Below, one piece after another: positions 49,271 through 61,534 of a DNA stretch of 64,000 bases (the stretch's first letter is position 1; every line of letters begins with the position of its first letter). Below the pieces are notes generated by a model. The model saw only the letters and a program-made list of their open reading frames with translations, had not been told where the DNA came from and did not search any database. The stretch is from contig JAECUM010001829.1 in the NCBI GenBank assembly GCA_016617855.1, positions 1 to 64,000 on the forward strand, written 5' to 3'. Source of the DNA: Megalonaias nervosa. Taxonomy: Eukaryota; Mollusca; Bivalvia; Unionida; Unionidae. The position numbers were made by a program, and so were the translations under genes.

Positions 49271-49363
49271 TTTTCAAATTGGGATAATAGTCACCAATTT
49301 TATTTTAGGAATTCTATTTGCTTTTTTGAGGAATTTTGATTTTATGTATTTCAATCTGCTTCT

Positions 49364-49692
49364 AGACCGCTCCGGTGGCCTAGTGGTTAGAGCATCCGCC
49401 TCGGATGCGGGAGGTCGTGGGTTCGATCTCCGGCTGAATCATACCGAAGACTTACAAAAATGGTACTAACAGCTGCCTTGCTTGGCGCTCAGCATTAAGA
49501 GGTTAGTGTTAGGACTGGTCGGCCTGGTGTCAGGATAATGTGACTGGGTGGGGGACATCATGCTACATGTCTGTGGCATGATGCCTCAGTGCTAGACATC
49601 ACTATAAACTGCCACACTGCAGACATCGTAGCGATATGACTGAAAAATTGTTAAAGCTACGTTAAAAATCTAAATCACACACACAAATCACA
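49364..49692 (+). mobile_element. tRNA-SINE family B, full length
   Basis: Head CCGGTGGCCTAGTGGTTAGA with GCATCCGCC and box B GGGTTCGATCTCC, so still strongly tRNA-like. Body GGCGCTCAGCATTAAGAGGT, TAATGTGACTGGGTG, tail GTTAAAGCTACGTTAAAAAT. CAATCTG(C/T)TTCT flanks it (49352-49363 and 49693-49704). Confidence 0.92.
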
Positions 49693-49914
49693 CAATCTGT
49701 TTCTCTGTATTTGTCTAACACAAAATATACTTCCAATTGGAATTATAGTCTCCAATTGTTGGGGGACTTTTTTTTTTTTTAAAGAAATCTGCTTTTTGTA
49801 GGAAATTTATTCTTTTCAACAAATCCCCTCTTTCTATGACACATGGCGACCTACTTCTTCACATTGAGTGCTGTTAACATGAAAGGCATTATTTTTGTGC
49901 CACTGATACCATTG

Positions 49915-50098
49915 TTGATGGCTCAGCCAATGTGGGTACGTGAGAAAGCTTGCCAGCTTCTTCTTGTGGGTCAGTGGTTCTTTCCAGGGTTTTCCCAGGT
50001 TCTTCCTTCACAATTTATACTGGTTGTCATGTATCGAATATCTTGTGCTGAAAATGGCATTAAACCCTACAACAACAACATCAACAACAACAACAACT
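49915..50098 (+). mobile_element. tRNA-SINE family A, lacking the tRNA head
   Basis: Begins near GCTCAGCCAATGTGGGTACG and continues through GAGAAAGCTTGCCAGCTTCT to a tail of about nine AAC or TCAAC units. The head is absent. Confidence 0.85.
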
Positions 50099-50130
50099 AA
50101 TGTTGATATAATTATACTTCTTTCAGTACT

Positions 50131-50443
50131 GACTGCTCTGGTGGCCTAGTGGTTAGAGCGTCCGCCTCAGATGTGGAGGTTGTGGGTTCGAGTCCAGGCC
50201 AAGTCATACCAAAGACTTACAAAAATGGTACTAACAGCTGCCTCACTTGGCGCTCAGCATTAAGAGGTTAGTGTTAGGACTGGTTAGCATGGTGTCAGGA
50301 TAATGTGACTGGGTGGGACATCATGCTGCATGTCTGCAGCATGATGCCCCAGTGCTAGACATCACTATAAACTGCCACACTGCAGACATCGTAGCAATAT
50401 GACTGAAAAATTGTTAAAGCTACGTTAAAAACAAATCCAAATC
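50131..50443 (+). mobile_element. tRNA-SINE family B, full length
   Basis: Head CTGGTGGCCTAGTGGTTAGA and box B GGGTTCGAGTCC, body as at 49364. CTTTCAGTACT (11 bases) flanks it exactly (50120-50130 and 50444-50454), which fixes both ends. Confidence 0.95.
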
Positions 50444-50454
50444 CTTTCAGTACT

Positions 50455-51336
50455 GTAATTATCGTGCATGTCTCTAGTACATTTGGTGATAGTTCCTTTT
50501 TGCATTAGCCACCAGAAGCCCATAAACCAAAAATGCATTCCCCCAAATTAAACAAGTGCGCACACATGATGCCTTTATAGTTTGTAAATACATACTGTAC
50601 ATAATCACTTATGAGTCCAAGTGAGATAGAGTCTGATCCACCATAGCATGATCCACCAGCAGATCAAAGTCTACTGAATACTCCTAATAAAACTGCATAG
50701 ACCCAGATCTGCTGGTGCATTATGCAATGGCATATTTGTGTATGTACAGTTTGCAGTTGGACTCCTAAGCAAGTTTATACATTACTTCCTATATATGAAA
50801 TCTTTGACCATCCCTTCTGTCTCCTTATGGACATTTTGGTGTGGAAAGGAATATAAATTACTGCACCATCTTCTTGTGAATTATCTGAACTGAGTTGCAT
50901 GTATCAATTTGTTTATATCACAACATCCATGCATAAAGAACAACAGTTGGGAAGTCATCCTAGTTTCTTTACATTCAAGCCTATGTGCCCATTCAAAATG
51001 GGCACCTTTCGTCACCTGTCTCCCTTTTTTTTCTTTGGTATTGCCTTGCAAAATATTTATTATTAATATTCATTAGGAGAGTCATGAAAACATCATTATC
51101 TGAATTAAGCCATTTTGAATGCACCTGTAAGAGTCAAATAATAAAAGTTACAGTACAGGAGGTTTGTATTTATAAATTTGTGCAATGGATAAGATTGTAG
51201 AAAACATTAGGCAAGGTGACAGAACCTGAATAAGACTGTCTGAACCTTAATGCAAGAAATCAACAAGAAAACCTTTGATATTTACATGGTGTACAGTGTT
51301 GCAGTTTTCAGACTTTATGCTTATTTCTAGTTCAAG
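50455..51336. other. Intergenic, no recognised element
   Basis: AT-rich. A hairpin-like pair near 50642-50735 (GATCCACCAGCAGATC, then CAGATCTGCTGGTGCATTAT) resembles the pair at 43365-43410 and text at 25745-25785 and 30955-30990 (CACCAGCAAATCTGGGTCT), so a small interspersed repeat is likely. Confidence 0.4.
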
Positions 51337-51572
51337 GGGGTCTCGAGTGGCCAAGTGGTCTAAAGTGCTCACTGTTGGATCACTGCCATCTCACCTTTGT
51401 CTGCATGGGTTCGAGTCTTGGGTTCAGCCAATGTGGGTATGTGAGAAAGCTTGCCAGTAGCTTCTCGTGGGTTGGTTCTTTCTGGGGCTTTCCCAGGTTC
51501 TTCCTCCACCATTTATACTGGCTGCCATGTATAGCCTATCTTATGCTGAAAAATGGCATTCCACAAGCAACA
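51337..51572 (+). mobile_element. tRNA-SINE family A, near full length
   Basis: Head GGTCTCGAGTGGCCAAGTGG, box B GGGTTCGAGTCT, centre GTTCTTCCTCCACCATTTAT and CTGGCTGCCATGTATAGCC, weak tail CACAAGCAAC. Confidence 0.9.
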
Positions 51573-52122
51573 TGAAATAAGCATGTAGAACAAGTTGTAG
51601 ATTTGTAAATAATAAATATAAAAAAATACAAGACTGAGGGTATTACATAAGCTCAGCTTACCTAAAATACAAAATGTATATCTTCTCTCATTAGATTTGT
51701 GTTTATAAAGCGAATGCTGACACTGTAACCCAAAATATGTATAATATAAAAAAAAATCTATGCCAACCAAATTTCATTTAAACTTTTTTTGCTCAATTGT
51801 GCTGAAAAGGTTTTCAGTTAAAATAAAATATATATATATTAATGCCCCAAAAGTAAAACAAAATGTGAAAACCAGAATATTTTTTATAATGACCTGAAAA
51901 TCAAACTAGATCTTACACATATATATACAAATATGCACTCCCAATTTTCTTTATCTGTGTTGAGTATTTTTTATGCAATTTGGCTAACAAACTTTTGGGA
52001 TTAAAGAAACAAAAGGATAGCAAGACATGACCAAATCAAGCTGTTTAAATTTGTGGTTTGCATCAACCACAAAATCCATGAAAATTGATTCCCAATGAAA
52101 GCCAATTTTTTATTCCATTAAA
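51573..52122. other. Intergenic, no recognised element
   Basis: AT-rich with short A runs and a small (TA)n. No coding stretch seen. Confidence 0.45.
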
Positions 52123-52485
52123 GTATGTTTCTTCAGTAATACCGGTACTTACCCAATCATAATATTTTAGGAGAACTACTACTACCCTACAAATCCAGCC
52201 ATCCCAGGTTAAACTTTTTAGCTAAAAAGCTAAGAGTTATCTGCCCACCTAGGTGGCAATGAGTGATCTCCCCTGGATTCAGGGATCGGCGCCAAATCTT
52301 GTGTATACTTTAGTTAACTACTGGAGTGGAAAGCATGCTTCTGTATGGATGCAACTATTTTGCACTTGGAAGGGTGTATGTGTATTATGTTTGGGTAAGT
52401 ATTGTTGAAGAAACATATTTTACTAGAAAAAGAAATGGTTTCTTCTTCAAATACTTTTCCTGATTACAATACCTTAGGAGAACAG
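52123..52485 (-). mobile_element. DIRS-associated terminal unit and inverted junction
   Basis: 52123-52430 has inverted ends (AGTATGTTTCTTCAGTAATA, and right end AAGTATTGTTGAAGAAACAT) around a body with AGTTATCTGCCCACCTAGGT. Read on the - strand it matches 9189-9505 base by base over long stretches. At 52431-52485 a further end copy (GGTTTCTTCTTCAAATACTT) stands head to head with the first, separated by a few bases. It lies just 3' of the DIRS coding relic on that strand. Confidence 0.75.
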
Positions 52486-52499
52486 GTAAGAGGAGGAGG

Positions 52500-53600
52500 G
52501 AGATACATCCCCTTACCACAGAGAGACCATCACATAGTTGATTCTTTCGAGAGAATGAGTCCTCCAATATATTTAGTTGGCCTGGAATATGATGAACCTG
52601 GATGTGGATTTGTCATTGAAGATGCCACTTTAGAGAAATCCCAAACAAGAACGCAATGGTTTGTAGACTTGGTTCCACTTTGCAGTTTGAGATAGGTCAC
52701 CACAGTGGAGTTGTCCAAGAGAATGAGAACTCCCTTCCCATATTACTCCTCCTGCCACCAATGCAGGGGCACCCACAGAATTATTGGGGACCGGGGCAAA
52801 CATCTAGTAGTCAGCTATTAAGTTTTATCGATGTAGGCGAAAACATGTTTATAGCTAAAATCCAGGGGAGGTGGGGTGAGTGCCCTCCCCCCACCCCTGC
52901 CTCTATGTGCACCAGTAAAAGCTTTCGAAATGGCTTTCATCTCAAGAATGTTGACACATAAATAATGATCCTAAAGAGGCAATACTGCACTTGCTTCTGA
53001 AAATGATGGAAGGAAGTGTGCCCCCAGCCCTGTGTGCTCGAATCCATGCAGATTGTAATTTTCGGAAGTTGTACTGCAGATGCATATTGGCCTTGAGCCA
53101 AGTGAGGCTGCCCCATATTCTGAGATTGAACCTTTGTGCAGGATGTGAAAAGTTGTTCCAATGCTCAAAGTCCCGACCTCAATTTTGGACAAAAGAATCA
53201 TTTGTAATGGGCACATATGGAAGTGGTCCAGGCATGTGCCATTTCCTGGTCCATCAATTGACTGAACACCCAGGGACTGATGCTGAGTCCAACTGGGAGT
53301 GCCCTGAAATAGTAATCAGTGTCTTTGTAGGTAAATCATATGAACTTCCTGGAATCCATATGAATGGGGATGTGAAAATTAGCATCTTCCATGCCCACAT
53401 TGATTGCATAGTCTTTCTCCAGGATGGAATTTAGAACCCATCAAAAACCAAGGGGTGTGAATGAATTGAGTGCACTTAGGTTGATGACAGGGCAAAGAGT
53501 GCCTAGTTTGCAGCCAAGAGAACCCTGGACAAATGTGGAGGTGTGTTGAAAGTGATACTGAGTCTCAAAAACCACATGTGGGGTCCATAGGCCAACGTGG
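52500..53600 (-). pseudogene. DIRS-type retrotransposon relic: reverse transcriptase and RNase H
   Basis: On the - strand, in order and across several frames: TLCPVINLSALNSFTPL (about 53490-53540), MEDANFHIPIHMDSRKF and FRALPVGLSISPWVF (53230-53400), ITICMDSSTQGWGHTSF (about 53030), HYLCVNILEMKAISKAF (about 52950) and LILLDNSTVVTYLKLQSGTK (about 52700). These follow the DIRS/Ngaro order of RT (DAYFHIPI, ALPFGLSTAP) and RNase H (TDAS..GWG, INVLEM.A, DNTTVV.Y.N.QGGT). The YIDD-like box is missing, and the spacing between the last two RNase H motifs is about 160 bases too long, with a G-rich insert. Inactive. Confidence 0.88.
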
Positions 53601-54490
53601 CATCTATTGTCCTATTCAGCTGTATGGAAGCGCTCCCCTTACCGGGATAAATGATGATGATGGCATGAAAATTATGTATATTTTTTCAGAAGGGAGGCTG
53701 TCGTAGAGAGTAACGCTGGTGAAAATGATTGCCCTCTCTGCCTCTTGTCAACTTTGTTCGTGAGAACTTTAGTTTTAAATGGTTGCAGATTCGGTAGGAC
53801 TGCTTCCTACTGGCTTGTGTCATATGTGCGTCCTTATGATCATTTTGTTGATTGCCTTGAAAATACCTGCGTGGAAATTGTTTGCAGATATATGTTTACC
53901 TGACCAATAAAAAGGAGAAGATTAGATGATAATGATCGCGAGTGTAGCTTGGCCTTATGGTGGTCTGAAGGAAGGTGGAGTTAGAGAGTGCTGCATCATG
54001 TTTCACCAGTTGTAAGTGGCACCTGTTATTGATATTTGTAGACTGTGTGTTGGGCAGCTATGTTTTAGACGTGGGCCAATCTGGAAACAAGCATGTCCTG
54101 TGTGATTCTGGTTGGGGGAAGATAAGCTGTGTTCTGCCTGTTGAAAGATTGCCATAGATACTAGATCCCACATAGAGTCCACAGTCTCTATGTTACGAAC
54201 CAACTGCTGTGTGTCATTCTAAGACTTCCAATCCATGTATACAGGTAATGGCTTCATCATCCTGAAACTGCGATATCTCGGTCAACTGCTGAGGTATTCA
54301 AATGGTAAACTGTTGTATTGTGCTTATACAACCATGAAGTAAAGTTTGAGGGAAGGTGTCTTTGCAAGAAAAGGTCTTCTGACGCTTGGGTTTTGTTATT
54401 GACAATATAAGCAGCACATAATGTCAGTAACTCTGCCAGACAGTGGAAGTAATTTGAAAGTAGATTCTTCCTTTTTGTCATTAATCAAAT
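53601..54490 (-). pseudogene. Possible ORF1 remnant of the same DIRS-type element
   Basis: Upstream of the RT on the same strand are two short frames: one at 54257-54481 containing LAELLTLCAAYIVNNKTQAS then EDLFLQRHLPSNF, and one at 54003-54203 containing FQQAEHSLSSPNQNH. The position and style fit a DIRS first ORF, but I cannot confirm homology by eye. More GC than the surroundings, which continues to about 55300. Confidence 0.35.
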
Positions 54491-55504
54491 GAAACCTAAG
54501 ACCAGACAGTTGTTGTAGAGGGAGGAGTAGGAGAGAACTCCAGCGGCAGTAGGTGTAATCGAAGCTTGCGCATCAAGTAATATCTAATAGTTACGAGGAT
54601 GTTTGCGAGCAGGGTCGATCATCTTTGGATACATGTGTTTAAGTTGATGTCTCTTGTGGTACCTGTGAAGCAGCTGGAGAAGAATATTGATGATGGTGGC
54701 CCACTAGACTTGCAGAATGTTATGCATTAGATATGGTGACTTCCAAGCTGTCGCTAATACAGGCTCCCCTTGAGTGGCAAAGACTTGAGACCAAAATGAA
54801 GCGACATCCCTTGGATACTGAGGCACTAAGCTGGGAATCGTACACAGGAAGTGCCTAGTGGCACTATGCCAGTTAGACTAATCTTTGAAAGTGCCTGAAT
54901 AACCTGGTTTCGTGAAACTGGACAAAGCACTTTCTTCTGGTGCGAGATCGATTGTGGTCATGACCCATTACGATGAGAGGTACATGGCAAGTCCAGTCGT
55001 GACAGAACAGTGCCATCATGGTTTTCATGACGTTGTCTTGTTATTGAGATTGGGACGAGGCATGGGATATTGATCCACATAGCCGGTCCATGTTTCTGAT
55101 ATGCAAGATCGTAACTGAGACTGTGTCTTTGTTCTCTATCTCATTCCCAAAAAGTGATATGGTGCCAAACCCCTGCATGCAAACTGATGATGTCCTCGTC
55201 CTTCTAGGTGTGCTTCTGCATACTGCTGTCCAGTGAACTCAGTCCATAGCATGAAAGCCTGACATAAGGATGCTGTTTCACAGGTGTAAAATCTACAATT
55301 TCAACATCATGGTAGATTTTATTTGTTCGGGTTGGAACATCAGGAAACAAGTGCTAAATTCACATAACAGCTGCTGTAATTAACACATTTTGTATGTTTT
55401 AGATGTGGAAGATTTACATTTCAGATTTTTTAAAAAATATTTCTGAATTCCAACGAGTGGTTATACTGAAGTCACTACAGTTGGATTGCATCCCATTGTT
55501 TACC
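54491..55504. other. Relatively GC-rich stretch, probably transposon-derived
   Basis: Composition resembles the DIRS relic next to it rather than the AT-rich background. No clear domain in any frame. Confidence 0.35.
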
Positions 55505-58160
55505 TCCTATGTGGGGCAGGTAAACTGAATTGATGGAATAATTAACAGGGCTGTATCTGTCAATATATTCCTTTAACATATTTATATGACAGAGTTGTTT
55601 ATGTTCCTGCCTCCCAGGAGTGTTAATGATATAATTTAAGTCATTTACTTTCATTTCAATTGTATAAGGACGATAACATTTAGAGCTTGTTGAGGTATAG
55701 AAAAGAGAGCCAGAACCCTATTACCAGTCCGAAACTCTTTCCTATGTATATACTTCATACCTTTATTTTTTATTGATTAGAGTGAAGATTGGTTCTTACT
55801 ACTTCACAAGTATTTGACAATTTATATTTGAAATCAGAGACACAGTCAAGAAAATAAATCTCAGAATCTTCAGTTGAAAGAAGTTCCTCTTTTAATAACT
55901 TGAATGGTCCATGAACAGTATGTCCAAAAATTAGTTCAAAAGGATTAAACCTCAATGATTCTTGAAACTGATTCCCTAACAGCAAATGACAGTAAATGAA
56001 CTCCCTCATCCTAATCCTATCCTGTTATCAACGTAATATGACTGAACTATGTTCATCAAAGTTGGATGAAATATTTCAAAGCCCCTTGATTATCAGGGTG
56101 ATAGGCAGAAGATTTAAACTGTCAGACTCTGAATTCTTTTGGAAAGGCCAACAAATGTAAAAAGAAGACTTTGTTAAGGTTTTGATTGCCTGACTTGGTC
56201 TTAGGTAAAGGACCGACACAATCTACCATTATTCTGCTAAATGGTTCGTCAAATGCAGGATTAGGTTGCAGATGAGTCTTAGGTATCATCTGATTGGGTT
56301 TTCCTAGCATTTGACAAGTGTGACAAGATCTACTGCATTTACAAACATCTCTTTTAATTTTTGACCAATAAAAATTATTCAGGATCTTGTGATAAGTCTT
56401 ACTGACAACTACGGTAAATGACCAGTCAAAGAGTTTCTTGTGCCAGACTAAGAATTGTGTGTGTTGCTTCAGTTTTGTTAATAGTCCCCTGAATCAAACA
56501 ACAGATCTCAGGATCTTGATCCTGTTTGACAATGAGTGATTGTCATTTGTCACCCTGATTAGAATAAAGAGAATGAGTAGTTAAAAGAGGTTCTATGTGA
56601 TCAGTATCTCTTTAATATTAATCAATACAAAGAGAAAAAGTGACCTCATCAAACGCCTGACCAACAAATGTGTCAACTAAAAGAATAATTTGATGACCAA
56701 CATCATTCACAAGAGCTTTCTTTGCCATAGCTCTAGTAACTGCACAAGCTGGGTATAAATCAAGAATATCTTTTTCAATAGGATAAATGTTCTGATCCAA
56801 ACTAAACTTGTCAGTTACAAGTGGATTAACCACCACCTGATCTCCAACTAGGTCATTGCCTAGTAATAAATGAATGCCCTCAATGTGTAAATACATCACT
56901 GTTCTGACTGTCATAAGTCCTGAGACCAAGACTGATGACAGATTTACATAATGGAAAGGAACATTAACAAAGCTGCAGTCCTGAATAAGAACACTTTCAT
57001 CAGAAGACTTCTCAGATAAAGGCAAAGTGCCTGATAATAAAAGGCTCTGTTAATCTCTCGTGTCCCTTAAAACTTTAATAGAAATAGGATTGGCAGAATC
57101 ACTAATAAGTGATATAGAATGCTGTGACATGAATGGTTCATAATTCTCCATTAGGTCAGATGGGGTTTGCTTGACCCAACAAATGTATTGCTTTCAAGAC
57201 AAGGCTGTGATCTTGACCTCTTAGCAATAAGAGCATCTGGAACACCTCTGTCTTGATTCTGTTGCTTATTGTTCAATCTGTGGCAATCAGAAATAAAGTG
57301 CCCTTTCTTCTTGAAATAGGTGCACATAGGAAGAGATAAGGATTTCTGATCAGTCTCATCAGAAACTGATTTCTAGAAGTTGTGCCAGATTGAGATTTGG
57401 TAGTGCTTATAACTCTTCAAGACACATTCCTTAACCACATCATGATCAGCATTTTGTTGTACAGACAGCGAAGTATAGACTTAACGAGCTTTGCCAATAA
57501 GTATACTTTGCAATAATAGAATCCAATACTCACTCGGCCATTTCAATTTTTGCAGCAATTTTTTCAACATAAGGAAAATGTTTATCTGTTTCTTTAAAAG
57601 GGAATACTAACCTAATATTTCTGGTGACATAAATCAACTGAACTTGTGTGTAAAGGTGGTGGGGAGAAGTGTTTTCCACTTGCCTGCTCTAATTCGTTTA
57701 ATCTAAATTGAATTTCCCTTTATTCCTTTTCTTTTTTTCTCTGCATCTGTATTAGCCTTCTCTTTCTGTTATTGCAATTTTCTCTTTCTTCAACTGCAAT
57801 TCTTTCTCTTTATTGTTGTTGCATATCTCTTTCTTTCCTTTTCCTAAAATTTGTCTCTCATCTTTCTATTTTTTAAGGCTGAAGCTCTCATAACTCTATT
57901 TCCATCTTGTGTTTATCAATTCTATTAAAGATATTTTTCAATTCTATTATTTTCCTGTCACAGCCAGGTAGACACTTGCTATCAAACCCAAAACACTTTT
58001 ATCCAAAAAATTATTTTCCACCCAACATAGGACCCAAAAATTGTGTTATTTCTTGCTTCATTGAAGAACCCTTCACCTCAGAGAGATCATATTGAGATCA
58101 TATTGTATGGCAAGCTGGAGCAATTCAAACTTTTTCAAGGACTCGAACCTTTCCTGGGTA
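55505..58160 (-). pseudogene. Ty3/Gypsy LTR retrotransposon, internally deleted
   Basis: On the - strand: a gag start (KKFELLQLAIQYDL, about 58100), a Glu/Arg-rich coiled region (57690-57870), a damaged CCHC knuckle (CTYFKKKGHFISDC, about 57290-57330), and a protease-linker region (HLLLGNDLVGDQVVVNPLV, then LYPACAVTRAMAKKA, 56618-57025). Reverse transcriptase and RNase H are absent. Integrase follows: zinc-binding CRSCHTCQM (about 56320), the first Asp in MVDCVGPLPKTKSG, then directly KSSAYHPDNQGALK (about 56060-56110), LRFNPFELIFGHTVHGP, and a GPY/F-like end (RPYTIEMKVNDLNYIINTPG, about 55590-55660). The second Asp is deleted and the catalytic Glu is Lys. Several frameshifts. No intact LTR identified. 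Confidence 0.88.
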
Positions 58161-59164
58161 GGATAAAAATAAATTTTTCCACTTTAGATGACATTGTGAA
58201 AGCTTGTTGGTTTCACTAAAGATTTCTCAAATATGTGAAATCATGCATAGGAAAATGCTGAAACAAAGTGAATTTAAATTTAAAAACGAAGATTTATGAA
58301 ATATTTTTTCCAGATGAGCCCCTAAATTTCTGCTACAACTCTAAATTTAAAAGAACTTATGGTATTGTGAATTAAATCACAAATAATCCAAAAAGATTTA
58401 TAAGTACAAATGTATAAAGTTCCAACTTAATTCCAGTGGTATTCCAAATACATTCCAATATTTAATGTGCTGATGTGCCTGTAGTCTTGAACGTGGTAAT
58501 GTGTCAATTGACTGAATTGTGATGATGAGCTAAGTCCTTTGCTGTATCACAATAACACAATCCAGAAATGTTCTTGTCTGAATTCACAATAATTCCAAAT
58601 TAATGTTCCAGTCCAATAATTTATTGATGAACGCTTTGTATTTCCAGTGAATAATAAATTTAATAAATAATTCCACCAAAATGAAAATCTAAACACAACA
58701 ACAAGACTTATTCTGCTTCAAGATTTTAAGGCAGGAATGAATAATTTTTCAAGTTAACAACATTATATAAAAAACCTAAGACACAACAACAGAACCAGAA
58801 TGAGGGTCAAACATTGATTTCTAGAACATTCCCAGTTGTCAACAAGACAAGGTCTGTTACTAAAATTATAATAAAGAACAAGGCAAACATCAGGTACACC
58901 AGTATTTTTCCAACGGGAAATACCAATGTCATAGACTCAGATTAAGATAAATATGTTTACCTCCATTGATAATGATCCTTATATATGTAACCTATACTAA
59001 CAGAGAAATATTAGCTATGTATTATGTTGTTTACAAAATCAATGTCCCTAGTCAGGTACACAGCAAACTTGATTTTGGGCTAAGGTCAATTACACAACAC
59101 AATTATACATAAATATACATTAATCATGGAGAAAAAAGCTAGCACACAATACAGATTAAATATA
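58161..59164. other. AT-rich stretch between the two Gypsy relics
   Basis: May include the LTR and leader of the first copy (AACCAATGAAAT-type and TATATAAAAAACCT near 58765-58780), but I could not find a matching second LTR. No coding stretch seen. Confidence 0.35.
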
Positions 59165-60470
59165 CATAACAAATAAGATCATTTGGAATAGCTCTGTCTT
59201 TATACTGCTGCTTATTTTTCAACCTGTAGCAATCAGAAAGGATGTGTGCTTTCTTCTTACAATAAGGGCACATAGGAAGAAGTAAGGATTTCTTATCAGT
59301 CTTATCAGATGCTTAATTTCTAAAAATTGTGCCAGATTGAGATTTGGAAGTACTTATATGAGAGTGAAAAGATTTGTTTTACCAAAAAAACTGTTGAACA
59401 AAAGACTCACTGAGAAATGTAAGTTTTTGAGCCAAGGAATAATCATCAGCTGTGTGAGCAGCATATTCCAAAGTTTTCACTTTGTTCTGATCAAGGTAGT
59501 TCTTGACACCACTATAGATTCAATTCTTGAACTCTTCAATTACTATGAGTTCTCCGAGTTTATTTATAATATTTTGTCAACTTTCTTGGCTCAGCACCAC
59601 CTATCAAATAATTGTTCTTATTCTCTTGCAAATTTGACATGGGGTTTGTCAAGTTCTTTTCTTCAATTCCTTTTGTAGACATGATTCAGATACCCTTCAA
59701 GATACATTCCTTAGTCACATCATAATCAGCACTTTGTCTACTTCACAAGCTTTGCCACTAAGTGCTTTCTGTAATAACAAAGTCCAATGCTCTCTTGGTC
59801 ACTTCACGCTTTCAGCAATTTTCTCACAGTGTGGAAAGTATTTATTTCCTTTTTTTCTTGAAATATGAGTACTAACCTATCATTTCTGGTAAAACCAAAA
59901 CTTTAAATTTGTGTCCTGAGGGGCGGGGAGCATACTCAACCTGCCAGTTCTAATTCTTTTAATCTATACTGCATTTCCTTTTATTCTCTCTCTTGCTCTG
60001 CATTTCCCTCTCTTCCCTCTGCCTCTTGTCTTTTTTCTCTTTTCTCTCTGCAATTGTATTTCTCTCTCCTTTGCATTTCGTTCATGTCCTTCTGAATTTG
60101 CATTTCCATTATTTCTTTCTGAAATGAAGCCTTCTTAATTCCAATTCCATCAGACGTTTTTAACTGTAATTCCTTTGCGTTCTTATCAAAATCCAATAAA
60201 GACTACCAGTATTCAAACTTAAAGCACTATTGTCCACAATTTCCTTTCCCAGCAAATACCGCTCAAAATATTTATCTCTTGCTTTTGTTAAAGATGTTTT
60301 TACTTCTGAAATAGCATAATGTCCAGTATGTTCAAGCAATTCATCCTTTTTCATAGACTCTAACCCCTTTTGGGTAGGATTTGAAACAGAAGTTCTCAAC
60401 ATTAGATGACACTGTGAATGTTTATTGGTTTCACTAAAGATTTCATAAATATGTGACATAAAAAGATTTG
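59165..60470 (-). pseudogene. Ty3/Gypsy gag fragment, second copy
   Basis: On the - strand: N-terminal gag (MKKDELLEHTGHY, then KTSLTKARDKYF, 60160-60459), a Glu/Arg/Gln-rich coiled region (59981-60196), a capsid part in another frame (NYLDQ, then KTLEYAAHTADDYSLAQK, about 59400-59520), and an intact CCHC knuckle (CPYCKKKAHILSDC, about 59225-59260). It has about 330 bases of capsid that the first copy has lost. No protease or pol follows; instead the first copy begins. Broken by stops and shifts. Confidence 0.82.
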
Positions 60471-61379
60471 TTTACAAATTAATGACTTTTCCAACTAGAA
60501 ACAACTCACATCTAGGAAATTTCAAAACATTCAGTTGTGCCTTAGGTGAAGTGAAAAATGTACTGAGACTTTTTAAACAAATTCATTCCTTCAGGTTTCA
60601 AATTCATCTTGGGAATCTATGATCAGTTTGCAGATGTTTTTCAGATATAATTTGAGAGGAATTGTTTAAATCAGTCAATGGAATTATTCAAGTGCTCATT
60701 GACTGGATTAACATATTCTGGGATTATCAAGAACTCAAAGACATACTGGATTACATCATCAGGACATTCAACTCCATTGGAATTCATTTGGAACATTCTA
60801 TACTGTTTGATTTATTATAGAACATTAGGATTATTTGAGATTTGATTCACAATACTTTAAGTGTATCTTGAATTGAGACTTTGTAACTAAGCAAAATAAA
60901 TAATTTGTAGAATTTACTTAAATTGTTGGTTTCACTTCTTTCTGTTACTTAGTTGAAGACCCCAAGTCGTAACAACACACCATACAGGCACATAAAAACA
61001 TGCTGAAGTGTCATTATTGATACTTAGTAGTGGATGCCATAATATCAATTGTAAGACAATGTTACCTGTAGGAAAGGCCAAATGACTGTCTATACAGGTA
61101 AAATAAGAGTGTTGTGTATATAATGAAGTGGATGCTACGACTAGATCATTAGGAAAACTTACCTGTATTTATCCAAATGTATCAAAATTATAGAGCCATA
61201 TTATATGAGTTTTCTATATTACACACCAGGCCTGCACCTATTAAATATAGCTACTGGAATGTGAGGGATGCAATTGTGACCTGTGCAGGTACATACCAAG
61301 GTCACCTAAGTGTGTGAGGATGGCAGAATGATAACACTGAAAAGCAAGTAACTCTGTCGTCAATGAAAGAAAGAACAGA
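60471..61379. other. Possible Gypsy leader/LTR remnant and unique sequence
   Basis: GACCCCAAGTCGTAACAACA at 60959-60978 reads on the - strand TGTTGTTACGACTTGGGGTC, which looks like an LTR start (TGTTAC...), upstream of the second gag copy. I could not find its partner. The rest shows nothing recognisable. Confidence 0.35.
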
Positions 61380-61534
61380 AAAGTTGGAAATATATAAATG
61401 GAGTATACTTCCCTTCAAAGAACAATCTTCCAACTTGCTTCAAGGTAGAAATCTTCCAAACTTCTTGTATGTTGATTGAGAGGAACTGTCTGTAATGAAT
61501 GTGCTGCTTTGAACAAGCAAAAGTAGTAACTAAA

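Noticed and set aside
49364..49440. tRNA gene (tRNA-like sequence with box A and box B)
   Set aside because: It is the head of a SINE: the body, tail and flanking duplication follow, and a related copy lies 770 bases on. The acceptor stem is not convincing.
52402..53434. Several + strand open frames of 97-147 codons
   Set aside because: They are antisense shadows of the DIRS RT/RNase H relic, whose conserved motifs are on the - strand.
59337..59678. 113-codon + strand open frame
   Set aside because: It is antisense to the Gypsy capsid region, which reads as a decayed gag on the - strand.
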